Source: Deltaproteobacteria bacterium (GTDB taxonomy: Bacteria; Desulfobacterota; Desulfomonilia; UBA1062). Taken from it: 64,000 nucleotides of DNA. Shown one piece after another: positions 53,412-61,446 of this stretch; the first letter of the stretch is position 1; each line of letters opens with the position of its first letter. A model generated the notes under the pieces. It was not told the origin of the DNA. It saw only the letters and a list, made by a program, of their open reading frames with translations, and searched no databases. Where the stretch lies: contig WFSG01000041.1 of NCBI GenBank assembly GCA_015486075.1, positions 1 through 64,000 of the forward strand. Reading direction: 5' to 3'. The position numbers were made by a program, and so were the translations under genes.

Positions 53412-54857
53412 CTAAAAGACCTCCTCTAGGCATTTAAGCACATGTGCCCTGTCATCGAAGGGGATTCTTTCTTTACCCACTATCTGGTATTTCTCGTGGC
53501 CCTTTCCAGCGACCAGAAGGCAATCACCTTTATCCGCGGCCTTTATTGCTTTTTTTATTGCCTCGTGACGGTCCTGCTCCACCATCACATGGTTATGGTT
53601 TTCTATCCCTGACAAGATATCCTTTATAATTGCCTTTGGGTCCTCTGTCCTCGGGTTGTCCGATGTTATGATTACTAGGTCTGAGAGCGTAGAGGCAATT
53701 TTCCCCATTACAGGCCTCTTGCCCCGGTCACGATCGCCACCACAACCAAAGACTGTTATTACTTTACCCTTGGTAAGGTTCCTTGATGTCCTTATGGCGT
53801 TCTCGAGGGCATTGGGTGTATGTGCAAAGTCTACAATGATGTTGAAACCATACGGGTTTGATATTCTCTCCATACGTCCGGGTATGCGGGAGAGCGAAGC
53901 CACGCCGGTCTTTATTTGATCTTTTGCTATGCCTGCATCGAGCGCAACACCAACTGCTGCCATTATGTTGTATGCCTGTATGTTGCCAAGAAGACTGCTC
54001 TTTATAGTTATGTCTCCCTTGGGCGTTGATATGGTGGCCTGTATGCCATGTTCGTCCGCGTTGATCTTCAAAGGTCTTATGTGCGCTTGGCTGCTAAACC
54101 CAAAGCCTAGGCAAGAAGGGATCTGTTTCGCAAGTCGCGTTCCATAGGGATCGTCTATGTTGATCAGGGCTGTCCCGTCTAGATGGTCGATGAACAATTT
54201 CTTCTTTGCCTTGAAATAATCTTCCATGTCCTTATGGTAGTCGAGGTGATCCTGGGAAAGATTCATGAATACGGCCTTTGTGAACACCAGATTATCAACT
54301 CTGTCTTGGTCCAGTGCATGAGACGTCACCTCCATCACGCATGAATCCACTCCAGATAACTTCATCTCAGTGAGTATCTTGAAGAGCTCAACAGGCCCTG
54401 GTGTTGTTATAGAGGAAGGAACCACCTTATCCTTGAAGCGTGTTTCTATGGTACCGATTAGCCCCGGTGTCTTTCCGGATGCCTTTAGTATGGATTCTAT
54501 GAGATATGTGGTGGTTGTTTTCCCATTTGTACCGGTTATACCTATGAGATCCAGATCATCAGCATCAGGGTAAAACTGACGGAGTATCCTTGGCAGGCTT
54601 TCCTTTGTGTCATTAACCTCAAGTATACATACCCCTTCTATGTCAATGAACCTGCCGGCATTGCAGATAATACAACTCGCTCCCCCTGAGAGTGCATCCT
54701 TTATGAAATCATGGCCGTCAGACGTTGTACCTTTGAGGGCAACGAACGCCATTCCGGAGCTTGCCCTGCGTGAGTCTAGGGTCAGTCCAGTCAATTCTGC
54801 ATCAGGTCCCTTCATGGTAGCCCCAGGTATGCGATCCCTTAAGTGAGATGCCCTCAC
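53412..54857 (-). CDS. murE: UDP-MurNAc-tripeptide synthetase, meso-diaminopimelate adding
   Basis: This 481-residue Mur ligase adds the third residue. It has the ATP loop ITGTNGKTTTTYLIES and SDNPRTEDP near the C-terminus. The DNPR motif marks meso-diaminopimelate specificity rather than lysine. The start is GTG at 54857 behind AGGAGA and overlaps the ftsI stop (GTGA). An ATG further upstream (54947), inside ftsI, is not used. Confidence 0.95.
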   Translation of the reverse strand: MRASHLRDRIPGATMKGPDAELTGLTLDSRRASSGMAFVALKGTTSDGHDFIKDALSGGASCIICNAGRFIDIEGVCILEVNDTKESLPRILRQFYPDADDLDLIGITGTNGKTTTTYLIESILKASGKTPGLIGTIETRFKDKVVPSSITTPGPVELFKILTEMKLSGVDSCVMEVTSHALDQDRVDNLVFTKAVFMNLSQDHLDYHKDMEDYFKAKKKLFIDHLDGTALINIDDPYGTRLAKQIPSCLGFGFSSQAHIRPLKINADEHGIQATISTPKGDITIKSSLLGNIQAYNIMAAVGVALDAGIAKDQIKTGVASLSRIPGRMERISNPYGFNIIVDFAHTPNALENAIRTSRNLTKGKVITVFGCGGDRDRGKRPVMGKIASTLSDLVIITSDNPRTEDPKAIIKDILSGIENHNHVMVEQDRHEAIKKAIKAADKGDCLLVAGKGHEKYQIVGKERIPFDDRAHVLKCLEEVF

Positions 54858-56560
54858 CTCGTATCTCCTTTTCTGGCCACTTTTAACACAGGGTAGAGCC
54901 CCAGTGTATTGATACACCCGTGACCGATCTTTCTGAATACAGGACATGCCACCTCGCTTGCATAGTGATATGGATGAGGTTCGTTGATCGAGACGATCAT
55001 GGTAAGGGCAGGCCTGCCAAACGTATCCATGATACCCCCTACAAAGGTGGCAACATAGGCATTCTTGGAATAGGTGCCTGTTATCGGGTCGACCTTCTGT
55101 GCAGTGCCTGTTTTACCGAAAACCTGGTAGTTTTTTATTTGTGCTTTCTCTCCCGTACCACCGTCGGACGCAACCTGCCTCATGATTTCAAGTGCTTTCT
55201 CGGACGTGGAGGAAGAGATCACCCTTCTTTCAATGGTGGAGATGGATGTGTGTATTATGTTACCGTGTGCGTCTCCTATGTATTTAAGCAGGTGAGGGCG
55301 AACAATAAAACCACCGTTAACAAGTGCATTGAATGCAGTTATTAGCTGTATGCCTGACACGCTGAGGCCTTGGCCAAATGCCAGTTCAGCCCTGTCAACC
55401 GAGGTCCACCTTGTGTATGGCCGTACCAGGCCATTTGTCTCTCCAGGGAAATCCAGGCCTGTCTGTGTACCGAATCCAAAACTCTTTAGACATTTATACA
55501 TAGAGCGTGGTTCTATATAGCTTACTAGTTTTACCATGCCTATATTGCTGCTGTGCTTTACCACATCACTCACAGTGAGCCAACCAAACTTTTCGTGGTC
55601 GTGGATGGTGGTCCTGTGCACCTTGAACTCGCCGTTTTCGCAGAATACCTTTTCATTCGGGTTGAACAGATTATTATCCAACCCCCATGCCACCCAGATC
55701 GGCTTCAACGTGGATCCTGGTTCAAAGGTGTCCACTACAGCCCTGTTCTTGTGCGACAGGAGATCGGTATAAGACAAGTTGTTAGGATTAAAACTGGGGA
55801 ATGATGCCATTGCATATATCTCACCCGTCATAGGATTTGTTATGATAACAAATCCGGAACGTGCATTGTTTTTCATGACGGCTTCCCGTAAGGCTTGGAA
55901 TGCGATGTACTGCAAATGCCTATCAATGGTGAGACATACTGTTTCACCCTCACGGGCCGAGGTTTTGGGCAAGCCCCTTGCATATATGATTCTCCCAAGG
56001 CCATCTTGCTCTACCACTACGTACCTAGGGGTACCCTTGAGCACCTTGTCATAGTATAATTCCAGCCCTTCCAGTCCGTCGCCGTCTATACCCACTATTC
56101 CAAGTACGTTAGCAAGAGAGATACCCTCGGGATAGAATCTCCTCGTCTCGGTAAAATAGCTTATTCCCTTGATGTTTAGTCTGTCTATCCTGGCTACTTC
56201 ATCCGGTGTGGCATACCTCTTTATCCATACAAAGTATTTGCGGCTACTTAGCCTTTTCTTGAGACGAGATGCGTTCAGAGATAGTATCTTTGCGAGCCTT
56301 CTTGATAATAGGCCTGGGTTTCTTATCATTCGTGGATTGGCCGCAATCGACTTAACACTGACACTTATGGCTAAAGGCTGGCCACGTCGGTCAAGGATAA
56401 AACCCCTACGTGCACTCAACTTTACAGTGTGGTCTATTCTATTATACACACGAGAGACTAGGTCTGTGTTTGTGACTACTTGAAGGTCAAATGCCCTTAT
56501 CCCTAGCAGGGCCAGCATCGACATAAGCATGTATAATATGAGTTTTACTCGTCCAGCCAT
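54854..56560 (-). CDS. ftsI: Septal penicillin-binding protein FtsI (PBP3)
   Basis: This 568-residue class B penicillin-binding protein has an N-terminal helix (about 7-25), a dimerisation domain (ARRGFILDRRGQPLA), and the transpeptidase motifs GSTLKPIWV (SxxK), HSSNIGMVK (SxN) and GKTGTAQKV (KTG). It cross-links septal peptidoglycan with FtsW. It overlaps ftsL by 16 bases. No PASTA domains are evident. Confidence 0.95.
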   Translation of the reverse strand: MAGRVKLILYMLMSMLALLGIRAFDLQVVTNTDLVSRVYNRIDHTVKLSARRGFILDRRGQPLAISVSVKSIAANPRMIRNPGLLSRRLAKILSLNASRLKKRLSSRKYFVWIKRYATPDEVARIDRLNIKGISYFTETRRFYPEGISLANVLGIVGIDGDGLEGLELYYDKVLKGTPRYVVVEQDGLGRIIYARGLPKTSAREGETVCLTIDRHLQYIAFQALREAVMKNNARSGFVIITNPMTGEIYAMASFPSFNPNNLSYTDLLSHKNRAVVDTFEPGSTLKPIWVAWGLDNNLFNPNEKVFCENGEFKVHRTTIHDHEKFGWLTVSDVVKHSSNIGMVKLVSYIEPRSMYKCLKSFGFGTQTGLDFPGETNGLVRPYTRWTSVDRAELAFGQGLSVSGIQLITAFNALVNGGFIVRPHLLKYIGDAHGNIIHTSISTIERRVISSSTSEKALEIMRQVASDGGTGEKAQIKNYQVFGKTGTAQKVDPITGTYSKNAYVATFVGGIMDTFGRPALTMIVSINEPHPYHYASEVACPVFRKIGHGCINTLGLYPVLKVARKGDTR

Positions 56561-56838
56561 ACGTACATCACCTGATCTGATCTTGGTACATGTAGCCCAA
56601 GGGTATTCTTTGCTATGTCCTCAAGGCGGCCAGAATTCTTGAGGGTCGATATCTCCAACCTTAGTGCCTTGTTCTCGCTTGAAAGTCTCTCGTTTAGTGC
56701 CTGCTGTGCCGAGAGCTTGTAGCCAAGATCAATGGCCAAGTTTCTGGTCCAAACATGAAAGATACCCCATGCCCCGAAAAAGACAAAGAGTGTTATAATG
56801 GCAAGAAAAGTACCCAGTGATACCCTTGTCTTTCTCAA
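56545..56838 (-). CDS. ftsL: Cell division protein FtsL-like
   Basis: This 97-residue bitopic protein has one helix (about 8-30), then a coiled coil (LSAQQALNERLSSENKALRLEISTLKN) and a conserved end SGRLEDIAKNTLGLHVPRSDQVM. The position between rsmH and ftsI is that of ftsL. It starts at TTG (56838), overlapping the rsmH stop as TTGA. Sequence alone is weak in this family, so the call rests on topology and location. Confidence 0.88.
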   Translation of the reverse strand: MRKTRVSLGTFLAIITLFVFFGAWGIFHVWTRNLAIDLGYKLSAQQALNERLSSENKALRLEISTLKNSGRLEDIAKNTLGLHVPRSDQVMYVWLDE

Positions 56839-57719
56839 TCGATCCTCCTTGCTGCCCTAAGTCTTGCGCTCCTGGCCCTAGGATTCTGTGCCAATTCTCT
56901 ATCGTTTGGCCGTATAGGCTTTTTGTAGATGGTCCTCAGTGTGACACCTGCTTCGCTATAACCTTCTCTAAAGAAGCGTTTCACTATCCTGTCTTCCATG
57001 GAGTGGAAAGAGATGATAGCAATAACCCCGCCAGGCCTGAGAAGCCCAGAGGCCGCATTAAGGAACTCTTTAAGCCTATCGAGCTCCTTGTTTACCTCTA
57101 TCCTTATTGCCTGGAATGTTCGGGTGGCGGGATGGATTTTTCTAGGCCAGTGATGTCTGGGTATAGCCATACTCACTATGTCTGCAAGTTGAGTCGTGGT
57201 ATTTAGCGGGCGTTTCTTTACTATTGCAGTTGCGATACGATTTGCAAACCTCTCCTCTCCATAGTTTCTTATTATAGTTGTTAACCTTTCTCTTGGGTAT
57301 TTGTTGACCACATCGTATGCTGTAATCTCACCCTTGGAAGAATATCTCATGTCAAGGGGTCCTTCGCTTTTGAAAGAAAAACCCCTAGGGCTATCATCAA
57401 GGAGCATAGAGGATAGCCCCAGGTCAACAAGGATTCCGTCCAACTCTTTCCAACCGAGTGACTGGCATATCCTGCCTATCTCGGTGTAACATGAATTGAA
57501 CAGATAGAATCTGCCCTTATACCTAGAGAGGGTTTGATTTGCCTTCTTTATTGCATTTTCATCCAGGTCAGTGCCTGCAAGCAGGCCTCTAGGCGTACTC
57601 TTTTCAAGAATGGCCTCGGCATGACCACCTGCGCCCACGGTTCCATCAAAGTATTTACCTCTGTCATTAGGTGCTATCACTTCAAGAACCTCCTTGAGCA
57701 GAACCGGTACATGCTTCAT
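56835..57719 (-). CDS. rsmH: 16S rRNA (cytosine-1402-N4)-methyltransferase
   Basis: This 294-residue SAM methyltransferase (MraW) modifies 16S rRNA in the decoding site. It has HVPVLLKEVLEVIAP, DGTVGAGGHAEAIL (SAM loop), LVDLGLSSMLLDDSPRGFSF, and HSMEDRIVKRFFRE. It is the second gene of the cluster, starting three bases after mraZ. Confidence 0.97.
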   Translation of the reverse strand: MKHVPVLLKEVLEVIAPNDRGKYFDGTVGAGGHAEAILEKSTPRGLLAGTDLDENAIKKANQTLSRYKGRFYLFNSCYTEIGRICQSLGWKELDGILVDLGLSSMLLDDSPRGFSFKSEGPLDMRYSSKGEITAYDVVNKYPRERLTTIIRNYGEERFANRIATAIVKKRPLNTTTQLADIVSMAIPRHHWPRKIHPATRTFQAIRIEVNKELDRLKEFLNAASGLLRPGGVIAIISFHSMEDRIVKRFFREGYSEAGVTLRTIYKKPIRPNDRELAQNPRARSARLRAARRID

Positions 57720-57722
57720 GGC

Positions 57723-58169
57723 CTACAGACCAAGATCAGCAAGTCCCTCTCTTAATTTGTCTTCATCTTCTAGGGCTGCCTCCATAAATTTGTCATATGT
57801 TTCTTGATCCCATATCTCGAACCTATCTATTATACCAACGAACAGGCATTTCCGCTTAAGACCTGCGTATTCTCTGAGACATGAGGGTATTAGTACTCTC
57901 CCCTGGGCGTCGACGTGACATTCCTCTGCAGAACCTATAACGTGCCTTCTGAAAACGATCTCTGCCTTGCGCACCATGGAAAGCTGCCTGGCCTTGTCTT
58001 CTATCTTCTCCCACTCAGAGGGTATAAATGCCATAAGGCATTTTTCGGGTAATCCTTTTGTTATCACAAGGTAATCCGCCTCCCATCTATCAATAACTTC
58101 GCGGAACTTGGATGGTATGCTTAACCGACCCTTCTCATTGATAGAGTTTACAAAATGTCCTTTGAACAC
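57723..58169 (-). CDS. mraZ: Transcriptional regulator MraZ
   Basis: This 148-residue protein has two SpoVT/AbrB-like repeats, for example FVNSINEKGRLSIPSKFREV and CHVDAQGRVLIPSCLREYAGL. MraZ forms rings and represses the dcw cluster by binding short direct repeats in its own promoter. It starts at GTG (58169) behind AAGGAAGG. The repeats at 58358-58384 upstream are candidate targets. Confidence 0.95.
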   Translation of the reverse strand: MFKGHFVNSINEKGRLSIPSKFREVIDRWEADYLVITKGLPEKCLMAFIPSEWEKIEDKARQLSMVRKAEIVFRRHVIGSAEECHVDAQGRVLIPSCLREYAGLKRKCLFVGIIDRFEIWDQETYDKFMEAALEDEDKLREGLADLGL

Positions 58170-58538
58170 CTATGCCTTCCTTCTAGCCAAGGGCAACCTG
58201 TGGGCAAACCATTACAGATGTAAACACCATTCCCTGATTCCAGATGGCCGTATCAAGATTAACTCTGTACGCCCTTTTCACTGACCGATAACTCCTTATT
58301 ACCTACCGTAACTATATCAATGTATTGCTACCTAAATAAATCAAACTTACACATTAATGACACAAAATGACACTTTATGACATATATAGCAGCAAATATC
58401 CGGATGTCAATACAAAATTATTGTTAGTAACAAAATTTTCTTATTAAAAATAAAGCTATTATATGCGAAACCAAAGGTTGGCAAAAAGTGTCATGTTTCT
58501 TCTGTATTTTTATTTCATAATTGTTTAGTATATGTACA
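58170..58538. other. Divergent mraZ / histidine kinase control region
   Basis: The gap of about 370 bases is A-T rich and contains no long ORF. It holds three GTGTCAT-like direct repeats (58358-58384) and an inverted copy (58488-58494). I found no convincing -35/-10 pair for either direction, so promoters are unassigned. Confidence 0.5.
58357..58384 (-). promoter_or_regulatory. Candidate MraZ operator (three 10-bp-spaced repeats)
   Basis: Read on the minus strand there are three head-to-tail units ATGTCATAAA, GTGTCATTTT, GTGTCATTAA, a period of exactly ten bases. The middle one is preceded by AAA, giving AAAGTGT, the form reported for Mycoplasma MraZ targets. E. coli MraZ also binds direct repeats with a ten-base period. 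An isolated AAAGTGTCAT occurs at 58485-58494 on the plus strand. The match in period and position is suggestive, but the regulator is inferred. Confidence 0.5.
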
Positions 58539-59528
58539 ATGGATGAGTCTCGGTTCCTGGAGATATTGGAAGCAATACCTGACGGTGTTATATTAGCGGA
58601 TAGGAATGGGAAAATAGTATATGCAAACACCAGTGCGCTGGGCTGTCTTGATATCGGTCTTGATGCCATTGTTGGGAGGGATCTTAAAAGGTTTCTTTCT
58701 CCTCTACCCCTGGTAGAAGGAAAAAGGGAGGCCATGCTCAGGCTAAAGGAAGGCAGAAGACCTGTAAGGATTATACTATCCAGACTTTCCAACATGGATT
58801 GGATGGTTTTCATAGATGATATAACCGAGATACATAGATTGCAGAATGAAATATTAAAAATAGACAAGCTTGCCTCCCTTGGCGGTCTAACAGCTGGTAT
58901 TGCCCACGAGATAAGAAATCCCCTTGCAGGCATAAAGACAACGGTCCAGGCACTGGAGGGAGAACTGGGCAGGCATGATACAAGGAGAGTTTATCTGGAA
59001 AGGATTGTGCACGAGATCAACAGGTTGAACAAACTCTTGCAGAGTTTCTTTGATTTTGCCAAGCCTAGGAATCCTGAGATGCGCGTGTGCGATGTAAGGG
59101 ATATAGTAGAGAATGCACTTGTCTCTGTAAGGAGTATAGCGAAACAGAACCATATAGACTTGATGCAATCCTACCTTGCTTCCAATAGTATGGTATATAC
59201 AGACCCTGACATGGTATCCCAAGTATTGGTAAACATATTTATCAATGCCATACAGGCTGTGGGACATAACGGAAGGGTAGATGTGCGCATAGAGGATGAA
59301 GGCAAATCGATTATAATATCTGTAATTGACACAGGACATGGAATACCCGAGAATATAAGGTCCAAGATATTTGATCCCTTCTTTACGACTAGGCCCGATG
59401 GCATGGGTCTTGGGCTGTCAATCTCCTACAGGCTAATGAGGATGTTAAGGGGAGATATAGGTCTTGAGACATCTGATGCAGGTACCACCTTTAGGGTATT
59501 CGTTCCAAAATATACTGTGTCGATCTGA
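58539..59528 (+). CDS. Soluble PAS-domain histidine kinase
   Basis: This 329-residue protein of NtrB/AtoS type has an N-terminal PAS domain (about 1-105, AIPDGVILADRNGKIVYAN), a HisKA domain with phospho-His in AHEIRNPLAGIKTTVQ (about 124), and an ATPase domain with NIFINAIQAVG, DTGHGIP and GMGLGLSIS. There is no membrane helix, so it would sense an internal signal or partner. No response regulator is adjacent. The start is uncertain: ATG 58539 has no clear ribosome-binding site, and a TTG lies 18 bases upstream. Confidence 0.88.
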   Translation: MDESRFLEILEAIPDGVILADRNGKIVYANTSALGCLDIGLDAIVGRDLKRFLSPLPLVEGKREAMLRLKEGRRPVRIILSRLSNMDWMVFIDDITEIHRLQNEILKIDKLASLGGLTAGIAHEIRNPLAGIKTTVQALEGELGRHDTRRVYLERIVHEINRLNKLLQSFFDFAKPRNPEMRVCDVRDIVENALVSVRSIAKQNHIDLMQSYLASNSMVYTDPDMVSQVLVNIFINAIQAVGHNGRVDVRIEDEGKSIIISVIDTGHGIPENIRSKIFDPFFTTRPDGMGLGLSISYRLMRMLRGDIGLETSDAGTTFRVFVPKYTVSI

Positions 59529-59555
59529 TTCTCGCATGGACATTAGGAGATACTG

Positions 59556-59561
59556 TATAAT
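59556..59561 (+). promoter_or_regulatory. Possible -10 box of the tol-pal operon
   Basis: A consensus TATAAT lies 64 bases before tolQ in the 96-base gap after the kinase gene. No -35 match is present at a suitable distance, so the assignment is weak. The surrounding A-T rich run (TATAATATAAAAAAATATA) would melt easily. Confidence 0.3.
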
Positions 59562-59624
59562 ATAAAAAAATATAGGGTAAACACATGAGCTTCAAACTAA
59601 AGACCCTTTTACAGGAGGTATTTA

Positions 59625-60335
59625 ATGCATTTAATAGAGTCCACTGCTTGGGCATCTCCATCTCAGTTTAGGGGTGACATAGGGGCCATGATAATTGATG
59701 CTGACCCTGTTGTAAAACTGGTACTATTGGTTCTAATCATCTTTTCGGTCATTTCGTGGGGTATAGTTGTTTACAAGTGGGTATTATTCCGCAGGTCAAT
59801 AAGGGGAGATGATGCCATACTCGATAGTTTTTCAAGTCATAGCCTAACGGAGATAGCCAAGGCTACAGCAAGGTTTAAGAATGCCCCTTTGTCTAAGTTA
59901 TTCGATGAGGCATATGCTGAATTGAGCCAGATTACCGATAAAACAACCACTATACCACTCGCAGTATTGAACAACGTGGAGAACAAGATAACGGATACAA
60001 AACTTAGGCATGGCATGGAACTCTTTAGCGGCCTAGGTTTCCTTGCTTCCATAAGTAATGCAAGCCCTTTTATAGGTCTTTTTGGCACTGTATGGGGTAT
60101 AATGGACGCATTCAGAAAGATAGGGCTAATGGGCTCTGCAAACCTTGCAACTGTGGCCCCCGGCATATCAGAAGCCCTCATAGCAACGGCAACTGGTCTT
60201 TTTGTGGCCATACCTGCAGTGCTCTTTTACAATTACTTTGTTGGGTTTCACGATAGGATCAACTCCCAGATGGAAACATTCCAGACTGATTTTATGAACC
60301 TTGTCAGGAGAGGTATGGTACATGCAGGCAAATAA
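59625..60335 (+). CDS. tolQ: Tol-Pal system proton channel subunit TolQ
   Basis: This 236-residue inner-membrane protein of the MotA/TolQ/ExbB family has three helices. The conserved segment ISNASPFIGLFGTVWGIMDAF (about 143-163) and ATVAPGISEALIATATGLFVAIPAVLFYN line the proton channel. A GGAGG site precedes the ATG. It works with TolR and TolA to energise the outer-membrane constriction at division. ExbB is an alternative name for relatives, but the downstream tolB-pal genes decide. Confidence 0.95.
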   Translation: MHLIESTAWASPSQFRGDIGAMIIDADPVVKLVLLVLIIFSVISWGIVVYKWVLFRRSIRGDDAILDSFSSHSLTEIAKATARFKNAPLSKLFDEAYAELSQITDKTTTIPLAVLNNVENKITDTKLRHGMELFSGLGFLASISNASPFIGLFGTVWGIMDAFRKIGLMGSANLATVAPGISEALIATATGLFVAIPAVLFYNYFVGFHDRINSQMETFQTDFMNLVRRGMVHAGK

Positions 60336-60747
60336 GAGATCCACCCTTGTATCAGGTATAAACGTAACACCCCTAGTGGATGTTATGCTGGTGCTCCTGA
60401 TAATCTTCATGGTATCTGCACCCCTTATGAAGGAAGGTATGAAGGTAGACCTTCCAGAGGTCCAATCAAAGGCCCTGCCAACGCAGGCAGAGAACCTGGT
60501 TGTTACCATAAAAAAAGATGGATCGGTAGACATAAACGGGGCACAGGTAGAAAATTCCAGGCTTAGCTTAATATTGGGGCAGATCAGACAACAGAGAAGA
60601 ATTGATAGTGTCTATATCCAGGCGGATAGGGCCGTGTCTTACGGATATGCCGTTAGCATTATAGGGGCAATTAAAAAGGCAGGCTTTACAAAGGTTGGTC
60701 TTGTAACCAAACCTCCAGAATACAGAAAAACAAGGCACAGGAAATAA
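60322..60747 (+). CDS. tolR: Tol-Pal system protein TolR
   Basis: This 141-residue ExbD/TolR protein has one helix (about 18-38) with the proton-conducting Asp in INVTPLVDVMLVLLIIFMV (Asp about 22) and a periplasmic domain ending GFTKVGLVTKPP. ATG 60322 is chosen over an upstream in-frame codon at 60301 because it lies 14 bases before the tolQ stop and follows AGGAGAGG. Confidence 0.94.
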   Translation: MQANKRSTLVSGINVTPLVDVMLVLLIIFMVSAPLMKEGMKVDLPEVQSKALPTQAENLVVTIKKDGSVDINGAQVENSRLSLILGQIRQQRRIDSVYIQADRAVSYGYAVSIIGAIKKAGFTKVGLVTKPPEYRKTRHRK

Positions 60748-60750
60748 GAG

Positions 60751-61446
60751 ATGGCTGGTCTGGGTAAATTCATCGCTATTTCCTTGGTCATCCACATTCT
60801 GTTTTTGTCCGTCTTGCTAGGAATAAAGACCCAGGCCGAACCGGTTGGTTCCAGTGTGTACGAGGTATCCATAATATCTTTGCCACGCTTGGGTAATAAT
60901 AATGTGAAAAGAGCGAAGATGGTTTATTCTAAAGGAGTGAGTATAAATAGGCTGCATGTACACAAGGAGATCCTACGTGGGCCTGGTAAAGAGATGACGA
61001 TCAACAAGGGTACTATTAATATCAAATCCCCGGAAATAAAGCTCCCTAAATACATGACTGCTATGGCAGGGACAACTGGTCCTGGGCATACGTTACACAT
61101 TCCCTCCGAGAAGACCGGCCTTTCCAATGGTACGATGGGTGGTAATGACATTGCTATGTACAAGTTGCTTATACGGGATGTAATAAGGAAAAGATGGAAG
61201 GTACCACCAGAGATAGCCGTCTCTCGAAATCCCCTTAAGGCTTCCTATATGATAAAGATTTCCAGGGATGGGCACGTGCTGGATAAAAAGCTTATTATGA
61301 CATCGGGTAATCAGCCTTACGATTTATCCATACTCATGGCACTGAATAGTATAACCAGCTTACCGGTTCCACCCCTGAGGCTTATAGCTGGCTCGGATAC
61401 CCTGGAGATTATAATGACATTTACCTCTGAGGAGATGAAGAATTGA
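60751..61446 (+). CDS. tolA: TolA/TonB-type energy-transducing protein
   Basis: This 231-residue protein has one N-terminal helix (about 6-24, FIAISLVIHILFLSVLLG with the SxxxH motif), a basic mid region of variable sequence, and a C-terminal domain (about 130-231, IRDVIRKRWKVPPEIA and LPVPPLRL). The C-terminal fold is that of TolA/TonB. It is short compared with enteric TolA (about 420), lacking the long Ala/Lys helix, as in many Desulfobacterota. The position between tolR and tolB supports TolA. Confidence 0.85.
   Translation: MAGLGKFIAISLVIHILFLSVLLGIKTQAEPVGSSVYEVSIISLPRLGNNNVKRAKMVYSKGVSINRLHVHKEILRGPGKEMTINKGTINIKSPEIKLPKYMTAMAGTTGPGHTLHIPSEKTGLSNGTMGGNDIAMYKLLIRDVIRKRWKVPPEIAVSRNPLKASYMIKISRDGHVLDKKLIMTSGNQPYDLSILMALNSITSLPVPPLRLIAGSDTLEIIMTFTSEEMKN

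Noticed and set aside
54858-54947. N-terminal extension of the murE frame into ftsI
   Set aside because: The extra residues lie over the FtsI C-terminus. The GTG at 54857 has a good ribosome-binding site and the typical GTGA overlap.
58170-58260. GGAAT-type repeats near mraZ as E. coli-like TGGG MraZ boxes
   Set aside because: GGAAT and GGGAAT occur eight bases apart on the minus strand, but the spacing is not ten bases and only two copies exist. The array at 58358-58384 fits better.
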